Origin: Emticicia sp037153985
GTDB lineage: Bacteria; Bacteroidota; Bacteroidia; Cytophagales; Spirosomataceae
Reading direction: 5' to 3'
Length of the DNA stretch: 64,000 bases
NCBI RefSeq assembly: GCF_037153985.1
Contig: NZ_JBBAYI010000010.1
Coordinates: 124,001-188,000, forward strand
The notes beneath the pieces are model-generated. The model ran no database searches and was not told the origin of the DNA. It worked only from the letters and a program-made list of their open reading frames with translations. Positions 36,054-46,385 of this stretch are shown here, piece after piece. How positions within the stretch are numbered: the stretch's first letter is position 1; each line of letters starts with the position of its first letter. The position numbers and the translations under genes are program-made.

Positions 36054-39000
36054 ATGAAAAAAGACGTACGTAGCAAACATTTTTTGCTTAAAGCAATGAA
36101 AATTACGTTTACTCAATTCTTGATGGTCGCTCTTTTTAGCGGACTTTCTTATGCCTTCGATGTCAATGGTCAAGAAGTACTTAACACTAACGTTTCTTTA
36201 AGAATAGAGTCTTTAGAAATTAAAAAAATTCTCAGCCAGATTGAACAGCAGGCAGAGGTGAAGTTTGTGTATAGTTCAAATACTATACGGTTGAATCAGA
36301 AAGTATCAATCGTGGTAAATAATAAGTTATCCGAGGTACTGAACGATTTATTTACACCTCTTCAGATTTCTTATGAGGTGGTAGGCTCCAGAATTCTACT
36401 TCGGAAAAAATCCCAGCTCAAGAAAATGTCATACATTGACGAGCTAAGGATGGAAAACGGAGAAATAATTGAACGAACCGTAAAAGGCAGGGTTACAGAA
36501 GCTGAGAAGAGCGAAGGCCTGCCTGGGGTAAGTGTTGTAATTAAAGGTACTACCAAAGGAACTACTACCGATGCCGACGGTGCGTATTCAATTGTAGTGC
36601 CTGATAATCAGTCTGTTCTGGTTTTTAGTATTGTAGGGTTTGAATCACAGGAAGTAATTGTAGGGAACCGTTCTACCGTTGATGTTGCCATGAAAGCCGA
36701 CATAAAGTCGTTAGGTGAAGTAATTGTGGTAGGGTATGGTGTTCAGAAAAAAGAAACCGTTACAGGCTCGGTGGTGAGCGTTAAAGGTTCTGAACTCGTT
36801 AAGTCTCCGGCGGTTAACCTTAGTAACTCACTGGCGGGTCGTTTACCGGGGGTTGTTGCTGTAAACAGAAGCGGCGAACCGGGCTACGATGGTTCTGCTA
36901 TTCGTATTCGTGGAGCTAATACCCTTAACAATAGTGATGCCCTGATTGTGATTGATGGTATTCCTAACCGTTCGGGTGGGTTTGACCGCCTCAATCCTGC
37001 TGATATTGAAAGTATTTCAGTATTGAAAGATGCTTCGGCAGCTATTTACGGTTCTCGTGCGGCTAACGGGGTTATTCTGATAACAACCAAAAGAGGTAAA
37101 ACAGGTAAACCTGAATTATCATATTCATATAATCAGGGGTGGGCGCAACCTACTGTAATTCCTAAGCTAACCAATGCTGCACAGTATGTTGAAATGCTCA
37201 ACGACTTGGATATTTATCAGTTACCAGTAGGAGAGTGGGCAACGGCCAATCAGGCTTATAAAAGTACAGGGGTCTATAAAAGACCAAACGGCGAAGAAAG
37301 GAAAGCACCTTTTTCTCCGACTGATATTCAGAAATACAAAGATGGTTCTGACCCGTGGTTACACCCCAATACCGACTGGTATGCAGCTACACTTAAAGAC
37401 TGGTCTCCACAGTCACGCCATAATGTGCAGTTAACCGGTGGTACCGAAAACATAAGATACCTTACTTCATTGGGTTACCAAAAACAGGATGCTTACTATA
37501 AAAAATCGGCTACCGCCTATGAACAATATGACATCCGAGTAAACCTTGATGCAAAAGTTAATAAATACATTAATGTACAAATTGGTTTGTTAGGCCGTGA
37601 AGAGTTCAGACGTTTTCCGACTAAGCCTGCTGGGGCCATCTTCCGTATGCAAATGCGTGGTAAGCCTCATCAACCAGCTTACTGGCCAAACGGACTCCCT
37701 GGCCCTGATATTGAAAACGGAGAAAACCCCGTGGTAATTACTACCAATCAGACAGGTTACGAGCATGACAAACAGGATTATTTCCAGACTAACGGACAAA
37801 TAGATATTAAGATTCCGGGTATTGAAGGACTTAAGTTTACAGGTACAGCAGCTATTGATAAGCGTATTCGCTCGTTAAGACGTTGGGAGATACCGTGGAC
37901 ACTTTACGAAAGAGGCTCAGGTTTTGAAGCTGACGGTACTACCCCTATACTCATTCCGAGTAAACGTGGCCCGGCAGAACCTCGCCTGTCGCTTGGTAAC
38001 GAAACACAACTGAATATTTTGTTAGGGGGTATTGCTACTTATGAGCGTAATTTCAGTGGGCATGGCCTAACAGTTTTAGCTGGTACAAACCGTGAAACGA
38101 TTCAAGGAAATGGTTTTAGTGCCTACCGTCGTTATTTTATCTCAACTGCTATCGACCAGCTATTTGCAGGCGGTGACCTTGAGAAAAATAATAGTGGTGG
38201 TGCTTATAATTCAGCACGTTTGAATTACTTCGGTCGTGTGGCTTATAATTTTAAAGAAAAATATCTGGCAGAGTTCCTGTGGCGTTATGACGGCTCCGAC
38301 ATTTTTCCTCAAAAAACACGTTACGGTTTCTTCCCGGGCTTTATGCTAGGATGGGTATTATCTGAAGAAAATTTCATTAAAAAAGGATTACCAGTAGTTA
38401 ATTACCTGAAGTTACGCGGTTCGTGGGGGCAAATGGGTAATGACCAAGTATACCTGCCTAATACCACAACACCAGCCACGTATCAGTATTTATCAACCTA
38501 TGGGTTCCGTAGTTATATTATTGGTAATGTTGAAACAAAAACCTTATATGAAACACGTATACCAAACAACAATATTACATGGGAAGTGGCAAACAATGCC
38601 GACATCGGTTTAGAAGGTCAGTTATTTAATGGTAAAGTGTCTTTTGAATTTGATGTATTTGCCAACAAACGCACAAACATTTTGTGGTTCAGAAATGCGT
38701 CAGTTCCACAGTCAACAGGTCTGACATTACCTGCTGAAAACATCGGTGAAATCTCGAATAAAGGATGGGAGTTTAACATCGGTTACCGTAGTCAGGTTGG
38801 TGACTTTAAATATAGCGTGAGTGTAAATGGCGGATATGCTAAAAATAAAGTACTTTTCTGGGACGAAGCACCCGGCGCACCTGCATGGCAACGCACAACG
38901 GGTAAACCTATGTATACTTATCTGGCTTACATTTATGATGGTGTGTTCAAAGATCAGGCAGAAATTGATGCCAATCCGATTGATTACAAAGCAATTGTGA

Positions 39001-39560
39001 ATCAGCTACGCCCCGGCGATATGAAGTATAAAGACTATAATGGTGATGGCAAAATTACTCCTGATGACCAAGTTCGTGACGATAACACACAGTTACCTAA
39101 GTTTCAGGGAGGTATGAATATTACGGCTCAATACAAAAACTTCGACCTTACTATCTTATTTCAGGGAGCCGCTGGCGCCAAACAATATGTAAGTGCGGGT
39201 GAGTCTGGTAATATCGGTAATTTCTTGCTTGATATTTATGAAAACCGCTGGACAATCGACAATCCAAGTAGTGTACACCCGCGTATTGCTAACCGTAGCG
39301 ACCAGTATTTCTCGGGCGGAAACACTTATTGGCTAAGAAGTACTGATTATCTACGCTTGAAAAACTTTGAGTTAGGGTACACTATTCCGAGTGCATGGGG
39401 GTCAAAAGTAGGCTTGAATAACTTCAGAGTTTATGTAAACGGCCTTAACCTCGTTACATGGGATAAACTGAAAGTGTATGACCCTGAGTCTGCCAACTCT
39501 ACTGGCCAGTACTATCCTCAAGCAAGAATTATCAATGCAGGTCTGACAGCAACATTCTAA
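36054..39560 (+). CDS. SusC/RagA TonB-linked outer-membrane transporter with STN domain, module 2
   Basis: This 1168-residue protein has a signal-anchor region (MKITFTQFLMVALFSGLSYAF), an STN domain (SLEIKKILSQIEQQAEVKFVYS), a CarboxypepD_reg-like domain (VKGRVTEAEKSEGLPGVSVV), a TonB-box-like LGEVIVVGYGVQKKETVTGS, the plug (VKSPAVNLSNSLAGRLPGVVAV) and a barrel ending ...GLTATF. The same architecture occurs at 23248, but the barrels differ enough to expect different ligands. It should pair with the SusD 18 bases downstream, and its STN domain should signal to the FecR upstream. Confidence 0.95.
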   Translation: MKKDVRSKHFLLKAMKITFTQFLMVALFSGLSYAFDVNGQEVLNTNVSLRIESLEIKKILSQIEQQAEVKFVYSSNTIRLNQKVSIVVNNKLSEVLNDLFTPLQISYEVVGSRILLRKKSQLKKMSYIDELRMENGEIIERTVKGRVTEAEKSEGLPGVSVVIKGTTKGTTTDADGAYSIVVPDNQSVLVFSIVGFESQEVIVGNRSTVDVAMKADIKSLGEVIVVGYGVQKKETVTGSVVSVKGSELVKSPAVNLSNSLAGRLPGVVAVNRSGEPGYDGSAIRIRGANTLNNSDALIVIDGIPNRSGGFDRLNPADIESISVLKDASAAIYGSRAANGVILITTKRGKTGKPELSYSYNQGWAQPTVIPKLTNAAQYVEMLNDLDIYQLPVGEWATANQAYKSTGVYKRPNGEERKAPFSPTDIQKYKDGSDPWLHPNTDWYAATLKDWSPQSRHNVQLTGGTENIRYLTSLGYQKQDAYYKKSATAYEQYDIRVNLDAKVNKYINVQIGLLGREEFRRFPTKPAGAIFRMQMRGKPHQPAYWPNGLPGPDIENGENPVVITTNQTGYEHDKQDYFQTNGQIDIKIPGIEGLKFTGTAAIDKRIRSLRRWEIPWTLYERGSGFEADGTTPILIPSKRGPAEPRLSLGNETQLNILLGGIATYERNFSGHGLTVLAGTNRETIQGNGFSAYRRYFISTAIDQLFAGGDLEKNNSGGAYNSARLNYFGRVAYNFKEKYLAEFLWRYDGSDIFPQKTRYGFFPGFMLGWVLSEENFIKKGLPVVNYLKLRGSWGQMGNDQVYLPNTTTPATYQYLSTYGFRSYIIGNVETKTLYETRIPNNNITWEVANNADIGLEGQLFNGKVSFEFDVFANKRTNILWFRNASVPQSTGLTLPAENIGEISNKGWEFNIGYRSQVGDFKYSVSVNGGYAKNKVLFWDEAPGAPAWQRTTGKPMYTYLAYIYDGVFKDQAEIDANPIDYKAIVNQLRPGDMKYKDYNGDGKITPDDQVRDDNTQLPKFQGGMNITAQYKNFDLTILFQGAAGAKQYVSAGESGNIGNFLLDIYENRWTIDNPSSVHPRIANRSDQYFSGGNTYWLRSTDYLRLKNFELGYTIPSAWGSKVGLNNFRVYVNGLNLVTWDKLKVYDPESANSTGQYYPQARIINAGLTATF

Positions 39561-39578
39561 AAATTAAATTGAACAGCA

Positions 39579-41438
39579 ATGAATAAATTTAAGAAAATAT
39601 TAGCATCTACTGTTATTGCAGGTTTTGTTATAACAAGTTGTAACGATGATTTTGTGAATACCAGCCCTCTTGATCAGGTGTCTGAGGCCGCTGTATGGTC
39701 TGATGCTGCACTGGCAGAGGCTTTCGTTACAGAATTATACGGAGGCTTAGGGCTGGGCGGTTTTAATGAGCAAATGCTTGCTTCTTTAACCGACGAAACC
39801 GCCTTTACTCACCCCGGCCGTGACATCACAACCATTACCGAGGCCCGTTCAAATCCGGCTGCTCCGGGCTGGATAAATAATACCATACAGTGGCAACAAA
39901 TGTACATTCGTATCAGAGCTTGTAACTTGGCTCTTAAAAATCTGGAAACACCGAAATTTACTAACACCAATAAAATTGCCGAACGTCTGAAAGGTGAAGC
40001 ACTCTTTATGCGTGCGTATTTTTATCATCAGTTAGTACGTTATTTCGGAGGTGTTCCGCTTGTTGACCGCCCTTATGATTTAGGTGAGGCCGATTACATG
40101 GCTCCTCGTAATACGATGGAAGAATGTATTAATTTCATTGTGAAAGATTGTGACCAAGCGGCCACTTTGCTCGATGGTAAAACTCTGGCCGCTGGCCGTG
40201 CTTCAAAAGCCGCAGCTTTAGCACTTAAATCACGTATATTGCTATATGCTGCCAGCGACTTGTACGACGTAAACACAGCCAAGGCAAAATCAACAGCTAT
40301 GGCTGCTTTCAGCAAACCCGAAATATTGGCTATTGCAAGTGGTAGCCGTGTCGAACGTTGGACAAAAGCCAAAGCCGCAGCAAAAGCTGTTCTTGATTTA
40401 GCAGGTTATGGTTTTAACCTTAATTTGTCTGCCCCAGTAAGCAAAGAAGAAGGAACAACCAACTACATGAATATTTCACTTTCGCGTAATGGTGGTGAAA
40501 AAGAATTGATTTTTGCACGTTACTTTATCAATGCTAAGCAAGAAGATGGCGGTCGTCAGGGTTTATTTAATGGGCCAAATGGTTACCATAACTGGGCCGG
40601 AAATACACCTATCCAGAACTTTGTAGATGATTACGAAATGATGGATGGAACAAAATTCAGCTGGCAGAATACACAACAGGCTAGCAACCCTTATGTAAAC
40701 CGTGACCCTCGTTTCTATGCTTCTATTCTTTATGACGGTGCGCCGTGGAAACCACGCACAGCCGATGTAGCCGCCAAAGACCCTGCTAACCAGATTCAGA
40801 CAGGCCAATATGAAGTAACCGATGGTTCAGGAAAGAAAGTGCCTTACTTTGGTTTGGATACCCGCAAAAGTTCGGTTGAAGACTGGAACGGTAGTTATAC
40901 AGGGTATTATATGCGTAAGTTCATTGACCCGAACCCTGCAATTATTGACCAGAATACATGGCAGCAAATACCGTGGCCACATTTGCGTTACACCGAAGCT
41001 GTATTTAACTACGCCGAGGCTTGTATCGAACTAGGCGAAGATGCAGAGGCACGTACATGGCTTAATAAGATACGTTTCCGTTCAGGGATGCCTGCTCTTA
41101 CCGAATCGGGCGATGCCCTGCGCCAACGGTATCGAAATGAACGCCGGATTGAAATGGCCTTTGAAGAACAACGCTACCATGATGCCCGCCGTTGGATGAT
41201 TGCTCCAACAACACTCGGTCGAAAAGCCAATATCATTACGGTACTTGGTACTTTAAAAGATGGTAAAAGCGTTTCTTTGTATAAATATGACCCATCAAAT
41301 TATAATTATGAATACAAAGTAACAGATATGGACCCCGGCAAAGAAAACCGTACATGGCTTGATAAAATGTACTTCCTGCCAATCCATCGTGATGAAATGA
41401 ATCGTAATAATAAGCTCATACAAAATCCTGGGTACTAA
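39579..41438 (+). CDS. RagB/SusD family nutrient-binding lipoprotein, module 2
   Basis: This 619-residue protein has a signal peptide with lipobox (VITSC, Cys ~21) and the SusD helical fold: VNTSPLDQVSEAAVWSDAALAEAFVTELY near the start, then EALFMRAYFYHQLVRYFGGVPLVDRPYDLGEA. The C-terminal part has RYRNERRIEMAFEEQRYHDARRWM and FLPIHRDEMNRNNKLIQNPGY. It is longer than its module 1 counterpart by ~80 residues. It is translated from the same mRNA as the upstream susC and followed by a strong terminator. Confidence 0.95.
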   Translation: MNKFKKILASTVIAGFVITSCNDDFVNTSPLDQVSEAAVWSDAALAEAFVTELYGGLGLGGFNEQMLASLTDETAFTHPGRDITTITEARSNPAAPGWINNTIQWQQMYIRIRACNLALKNLETPKFTNTNKIAERLKGEALFMRAYFYHQLVRYFGGVPLVDRPYDLGEADYMAPRNTMEECINFIVKDCDQAATLLDGKTLAAGRASKAAALALKSRILLYAASDLYDVNTAKAKSTAMAAFSKPEILAIASGSRVERWTKAKAAAKAVLDLAGYGFNLNLSAPVSKEEGTTNYMNISLSRNGGEKELIFARYFINAKQEDGGRQGLFNGPNGYHNWAGNTPIQNFVDDYEMMDGTKFSWQNTQQASNPYVNRDPRFYASILYDGAPWKPRTADVAAKDPANQIQTGQYEVTDGSGKKVPYFGLDTRKSSVEDWNGSYTGYYMRKFIDPNPAIIDQNTWQQIPWPHLRYTEAVFNYAEACIELGEDAEARTWLNKIRFRSGMPALTESGDALRQRYRNERRIEMAFEEQRYHDARRWMIAPTTLGRKANIITVLGTLKDGKSVSLYKYDPSNYNYEYKVTDMDPGKENRTWLDKMYFLPIHRDEMNRNNKLIQNPGY

Positions 41439-41455
41439 CCTGTATTTTTTGTAAA

Positions 41456-41500
41456 TTGGGTAGCTGAGACACTGAAAAGATACTCGGCTACCCAAATTTT
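41456..41500 (+). terminator. intrinsic terminator after susD, module 2
   Basis: A 13-bp stem with one T-G pair (41456-41468 with 41483-41495) is followed by ATTTTT. It separates the SusC/SusD unit from the lipoprotein and haloperoxidase genes, which may be read at lower level or from another promoter. Confidence 0.7.
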
Positions 41501-41523
41501 TATGATTGTTATAATACTTTCAA

Positions 41524-44500
41524 ATGAAATACCTGAACCTCTTTTCTCTAAACCTATTATTACTACTAACCGCCTGTAAAGGCCCTGACTCTACTTCAGA
41601 CAATGCAATAGCTGCTGATACTGAGCCACAACTTTTTACGCTCCTTGATGCCCAGCAAACACACATCGATTTCCAGAATATCATTAATGAAGGGCTCAAT
41701 ACCAACGTACTCATGTATGAGTATTTCTATAATGGCGGCGGCGTATCAGTAGGCGATGTGAATAATGATGGGCTTGATGATATTTATTTTACAAGTAATA
41801 TGCAGTCGAATCGCCTTTATCTTAACAAAGGTAACATGGTTTTTGAAGATATTACCGAGGCCGCAGGGGTAAGCGGGCGACAAGGCCCATGGAAAACCGG
41901 AACTACTATGGCTGATGTAAACGGTGACGGCTTGCTTGATATTTATGTATGTTATTCGGGTAACCTGACACCCGAAAAACGTACCAACCAGTTGTTTGTA
42001 AATCAGGGTAAAAATAATGCGGGTATACCTGTTTTTTCAGAAAAAGCACATGAATACGGTCTCGATAGCCCTTCAACAAGTACACAGGCAGCATTCTTTG
42101 ATTATGACAAAGATGGTGACTTGGATATGTTTCTGTTAAACCACAATCCGAAATCATTGCCTGTTTTGGACGAAGCAACTACGGCTGCGATACTGAAAAC
42201 TGATGACCCCTCGAATGGAGTACGCTTTTACAGACATGATAAAGGAAAAGACGGCCAACCTGTTTTTAAAGACATCACCAAACAAGCAGGCATACTGAGC
42301 ACGGCCTTATCTTATGGGTTGGGCATTGGTATTGCCGACTTTAATAATGACGGCTGGCAAGATATGTACGTCTCGAACGATTACACAATTCCAGATTTCC
42401 TGTATATCAATAATAAAAAAGGAGGCTTTGTTAATCAGATAGCCGAAAGTATAGGGCATACATCTCATTTTTCAATGGGTAGCGATATGGCCGATATAAA
42501 CAATGATGCCCTGACAGATATTTTTACGCTGGATATGTTGCCGGAAGATAACCGCCGTCAAAAACTCTTAATGGCCCCCGATAACTATGAGAAATTTGAC
42601 TTCAATGTAAAAGTTGGTTTCGGACACCAATATATGCGCAATATGCTACACCTTAATCAAGGTGTGTTTGCAAATAAAACTACTCCACAGTTTTTAGAAA
42701 TTGGTCAGTTATCAGGTATTTCTAATACCGATTGGAGTTGGAGTGCCTTATTTGCAGACTATGATAACGATGGCTGGAAAGACCTATACATAACCAACGG
42801 TTATCTGAGAGACTATACTAATCTGGATTTCCTGAAATACATGAGTGATTATATTCAGAACAATCAGGCAAACATCCAGCGGCAAAACGTACTTGATTTA
42901 GTGATGAAGATTCCATCATCGAACCTCACCAACTACATGTACAAAAACGGTAAAAATCTCCAGTTTAAAAGCGTAGGGAAAAATTGGGGAATGGCTCAAG
43001 CCGCCAATAGTAATGGGGCTGCTTATGCTGACCTTGATAACGATGGTGACCTTGACCTGATTGTCAATAATATTAACCTTCCGGCTTTTATTTACCAGAA
43101 CGATACCGAGAAGCAACTCAAAAATCATTACCTTAAAATAAAACTCAATGGCTCTGGGTTAAACACCTTCGGGTTAGGCGCAAAAATATATCTTTACAAA
43201 CAAGGGCAAGTACAGTACCTTGAACAAATGCCTACGCGTGGGTATCAATCAAGTGTTTCGCCAATACTCCATTTGGGTTTAGGAGATGAGCCTCGTATCG
43301 ATTCACTGAAAGTTATCTGGCTAACTGGTAAGCAGCAGGTTTTGAAAAACATTACTGCCGATAAACTCATTGCTATCAATGAAAAAGAAGCTGTTGAACT
43401 GCATAATTTCAGCTTTACAATTAACCCACTACTAAAAGAAACTAACGTGGGCATTAACTTTCAGTCAGCAAAAAACACACTGAATGATTTTAAAAGGCAA
43501 CCTTTAATGGTAAATCCTTTATCATTTACCGGCCCATGCCTAGCTAAAGGAGATATAAATGGAGACGGCCTTGAAGATATTTTCATCGGCAGTGGCAGCG
43601 GGCAGCCCGCAACATTATATGTACAAACAAAAAATGGCAAATTTACCCCAAAGACCCAACCAACTTTTGAAACTGATAAACAAAATGAAGATACTGATGC
43701 CGTTTTTTTTGATGCAAACGGTGATACTTTCATTGACTTATATGTAACCAGTGGCGGTTACGGAAACTTACTACCAGAAGACCCGCTTCTGCAAGACCGA
43801 TTATACCTGAACGATGGTAAAGGTAGTTTTTCCAAAGCTGTAAACGCTTTGCCAAAAATGCTCGTGAGCAAAAGTTGCGTAAGAGTGGCAGACATCAATC
43901 AGGATGGAAAACCTGATTTGTTTATAGGTGGGCGCGTCATTCCGGGGCGTTATCCCGAATCACCAAGAAGTTATCTTTTAATAAACGAAAGTAAAGGGGC
44001 AGACGTAAGGTTTACCGACCAGACTGACAAAATAGCTCCTGAATTAAAAAATATCGGCATGGTGACTGATGCCGCTTGGTATGACCTAAATCAGGATAAA
44101 AAACCTGAATTAATCTTAGTTGGCGAATGGATGCCCTTGCAGGTATTTAATAATCTTAATGGTAAATTATCAGAAGCAAGTAAGCATTACTTTGATAAGC
44201 CCTACACCGGGCTTTGGAACAAATTATTAGTAGATGATTTGAATAATGATGGCAAAGTTGATTTACTGGTTGGGAATATGGGAACTAATTCTCAGTTAAA
44301 AGCCACAGCCACCGAACCCGCTGAGTTATTTTACAAAGACTTTGATGATAACGGTTCCGTTGACCCTATGCTATGTTTTTATATTCAAGGTAAAAGTTAT
44401 CCTTACGTAACCCGCGATGAACTACTTGACCAGATAAGTTTGATGCGAACGCGTTTTCCTGATTATAAAAGTTATGCCGATGCTTCAATGAAAGAAATCT

Positions 44501-44904
44501 TTACTCCAGAAGAACTCGAAAACATGAAACAACTAAGTGTAACTACACTTAGAACAACGCTGTTTATGGGTTCTCAAGATGGAAAATTTCAGGAGAAATC
44601 ATTGCCTGTGGAGGCCCAGTTTTCACCAGTTTTTGCCATAACCTCAACCGATATAGATGCCGATGGAAAAAAAGATTTAATACTGGCCGGAAACATTAAT
44701 CGCGGACGTTTGAGGTTTGGAAAATATGATGCTAATTTGGGTTTACTTTTAAAAGGCAATGGAACAGGGCAGTTTAATGCAATTACGCAGAAAAACTCAG
44801 GTCTTGGTATAGCAGGAGATGTTCGGAGTATGATTAATATCAATCAACTGTTATTTGTAGGTATTAATCAGCAGCCATTAAAAGTATACAGCTATAAGAA
44901 ATAA
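41524..44904 (+). CDS. VCBS/FG-GAP repeat lipoprotein with ASPIC/UnbV domain
   Basis: This 1126-residue protein is a predicted lipoprotein (MKYLNLFSLNLLLLLTACKG, lipobox Cys ~18). Two blocks of FG-GAP/VCBS calcium-binding repeats with the DxNxDGxxD pattern (VGDVNNDGLDDIYF, MADVNGDGLLDIYV, YADLDNDGDLDLIV, KGDINGDGLEDIFI, DDLNNDGKVDLLVG) form beta-propellers on either side of an ASPIC/UnbV domain at roughly 540-625 (NTFGLGAKIYLYKQGQVQYLEQMPTRGYQSS). Its function is unknown; related proteins are frequent beside SusC/SusD and are thought to be surface glycan- or protein-binding. The haloperoxidase-like gene follows after 44 bases, probably in the same operon. Confidence 0.9.
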   Translation: MKYLNLFSLNLLLLLTACKGPDSTSDNAIAADTEPQLFTLLDAQQTHIDFQNIINEGLNTNVLMYEYFYNGGGVSVGDVNNDGLDDIYFTSNMQSNRLYLNKGNMVFEDITEAAGVSGRQGPWKTGTTMADVNGDGLLDIYVCYSGNLTPEKRTNQLFVNQGKNNAGIPVFSEKAHEYGLDSPSTSTQAAFFDYDKDGDLDMFLLNHNPKSLPVLDEATTAAILKTDDPSNGVRFYRHDKGKDGQPVFKDITKQAGILSTALSYGLGIGIADFNNDGWQDMYVSNDYTIPDFLYINNKKGGFVNQIAESIGHTSHFSMGSDMADINNDALTDIFTLDMLPEDNRRQKLLMAPDNYEKFDFNVKVGFGHQYMRNMLHLNQGVFANKTTPQFLEIGQLSGISNTDWSWSALFADYDNDGWKDLYITNGYLRDYTNLDFLKYMSDYIQNNQANIQRQNVLDLVMKIPSSNLTNYMYKNGKNLQFKSVGKNWGMAQAANSNGAAYADLDNDGDLDLIVNNINLPAFIYQNDTEKQLKNHYLKIKLNGSGLNTFGLGAKIYLYKQGQVQYLEQMPTRGYQSSVSPILHLGLGDEPRIDSLKVIWLTGKQQVLKNITADKLIAINEKEAVELHNFSFTINPLLKETNVGINFQSAKNTLNDFKRQPLMVNPLSFTGPCLAKGDINGDGLEDIFIGSGSGQPATLYVQTKNGKFTPKTQPTFETDKQNEDTDAVFFDANGDTFIDLYVTSGGYGNLLPEDPLLQDRLYLNDGKGSFSKAVNALPKMLVSKSCVRVADINQDGKPDLFIGGRVIPGRYPESPRSYLLINESKGADVRFTDQTDKIAPELKNIGMVTDAAWYDLNQDKKPELILVGEWMPLQVFNNLNGKLSEASKHYFDKPYTGLWNKLLVDDLNNDGKVDLLVGNMGTNSQLKATATEPAELFYKDFDDNGSVDPMLCFYIQGKSYPYVTRDELLDQISLMRTRFPDYKSYADASMKEIFTPEELENMKQLSVTTLRTTLFMGSQDGKFQEKSLPVEAQFSPVFAITSTDIDADGKKDLILAGNINRGRLRFGKYDANLGLLLKGNGTGQFNAITQKNSGLGIAGDVRSMININQLLFVGINQQPLKVYSYKK

Positions 44905-44948
44905 GAAAAAACGAGTTGATTTAAGGTTATTAAGTAAAATTCTACCCG

Positions 44949-46256
44949 ATGAGATTTCTGATAATATTTGCAAGCCTTGCTTACATAGGTCTGGCCTGTA
45001 CAACAAAGCCCGAAAAAATACCTCAGCTAAGTAGTAACGAAGTAAGTAATGTAATTACCCGAATGACCGACATCATGATTCATGATGTATCGAATCCGCC
45101 GTTAGCCACCCGTTTTTTTTCGTATGCCTGTTTAGCAGGCTATGAGGTAGTAAGCCAGAATGACACCTCTTTTCATTCAATGAAAGGGAAACTGAACGGC
45201 TACCCGGATATTAGTGTAAAAAAACCAGAAGGCACGTTCTCGGCACAGGTGAGTGCCATACTGGCCATGATGGAAACCGCAAAAAAAATACAGCCATCAG
45301 GCAAAATATTGGCCGATTATGAGCAAAAATGGATAGACTCGTGCCAAACTATCGGTTTTTCAAAAGAAGTAATGGATAACTCTTTAGCTTATGCCCAAAA
45401 TATAAGCAAACAACTGTTGGCTTATGCCAAAGCCGATAAATACAATCAGATAAGTAATTATCCAAGATATACTCCGGGCGGTAAAGATGGAGATTGGTTC
45501 CCTACGCCACCGGCATACTTCCCACCTGTTGAGCCTTATTTTCATACCATAAGGTCATTCACACTCGATTCCGCCAATCAGTTTAATCCGTCTCCGCCAA
45601 TTCCGTTCTCAACCGATAAAAAGTCAGAATTTTATCGGTTAATGCTTAATCTTTACAATGAAAAACTACCACAAGCCCACAAAGAAATAGCTGCTTTCTG
45701 GGATTGTAACCCGTTTGCTTTGCAGGATAACGGACACCTGATGGTAGGTGTAAAGAAAATTTCTCCCGGTGCGCATTGGATGGGTGTGGCAGGTATTGTC
45801 TGTAAACAAGCAAACTTAAGCCTTGAGAAAACATTACAGATACATACAGTATTAGCCATAGGGCTTATGGATGGTTTTATTGGTTGCTGGGGAGAAAAAT
45901 ACCGTAGTAACAGAATACGCCCCGAAACCGCCATTCGGAAATATATTGACCCAAACTGGCGGCCACTTCTGCAAACACCTCCTTTTCCTGAGTATCTGAG
46001 TGGGCACTCTACTGTTTCGTCTGCCTCAGCGGTAATTCTTTCTCATTTTTTTGGAGATAATTTTAAATATACCGATTCGGTCGAAAAACGTTTTGGGTTA
46101 GAGCCACGTACATTCCCTTCATTTCAGGCTGCTGCCGACGAGGCAGCCATTTCTCGTTTTTATGGAGGTATCCACTTTATTGATGCCATCGAACGCGGAC
46201 AAAAACAGGGTTCTGAGGTAGGGAAACAGGTCTTGAAACGATTAAATAATTTTTAA
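44949..46256 (+). CDS. PAP2 superfamily / vanadium-dependent haloperoxidase-like lipoprotein
   Basis: This 435-residue protein is a predicted lipoprotein (MRFLIIFASLAYIGLAC). The vanadate/phosphate-binding signatures of the PAP2 fold are visible: KYRSNRIRP (K-x6-RP), YLSGHST (usually PSGH) and SRFYGGIHFID. In the last motif the Asp is at the third position after His instead of the fourth. It could be a haloperoxidase or a phosphatase; sequence alone cannot decide. It follows the ASPIC/UnbV gene by 44 bases, a pairing I believe recurs in Bacteroidota. Confidence 0.85.
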   Translation: MRFLIIFASLAYIGLACTTKPEKIPQLSSNEVSNVITRMTDIMIHDVSNPPLATRFFSYACLAGYEVVSQNDTSFHSMKGKLNGYPDISVKKPEGTFSAQVSAILAMMETAKKIQPSGKILADYEQKWIDSCQTIGFSKEVMDNSLAYAQNISKQLLAYAKADKYNQISNYPRYTPGGKDGDWFPTPPAYFPPVEPYFHTIRSFTLDSANQFNPSPPIPFSTDKKSEFYRLMLNLYNEKLPQAHKEIAAFWDCNPFALQDNGHLMVGVKKISPGAHWMGVAGIVCKQANLSLEKTLQIHTVLAIGLMDGFIGCWGEKYRSNRIRPETAIRKYIDPNWRPLLQTPPFPEYLSGHSTVSSASAVILSHFFGDNFKYTDSVEKRFGLEPRTFPSFQAAADEAAISRFYGGIHFIDAIERGQKQGSEVGKQVLKRLNNF

Positions 46257-46385
46257 TCGAAGAATTTTCAGAAGGATATTCGTATTCTGGTAAAAAATAT
46301 GAATATTTACATACCAAATACAAAATTCTCTTTCGTTATATTCAACAGACTTGTTTAGTATAAGTAACCTAACCCTGAAATTCTG

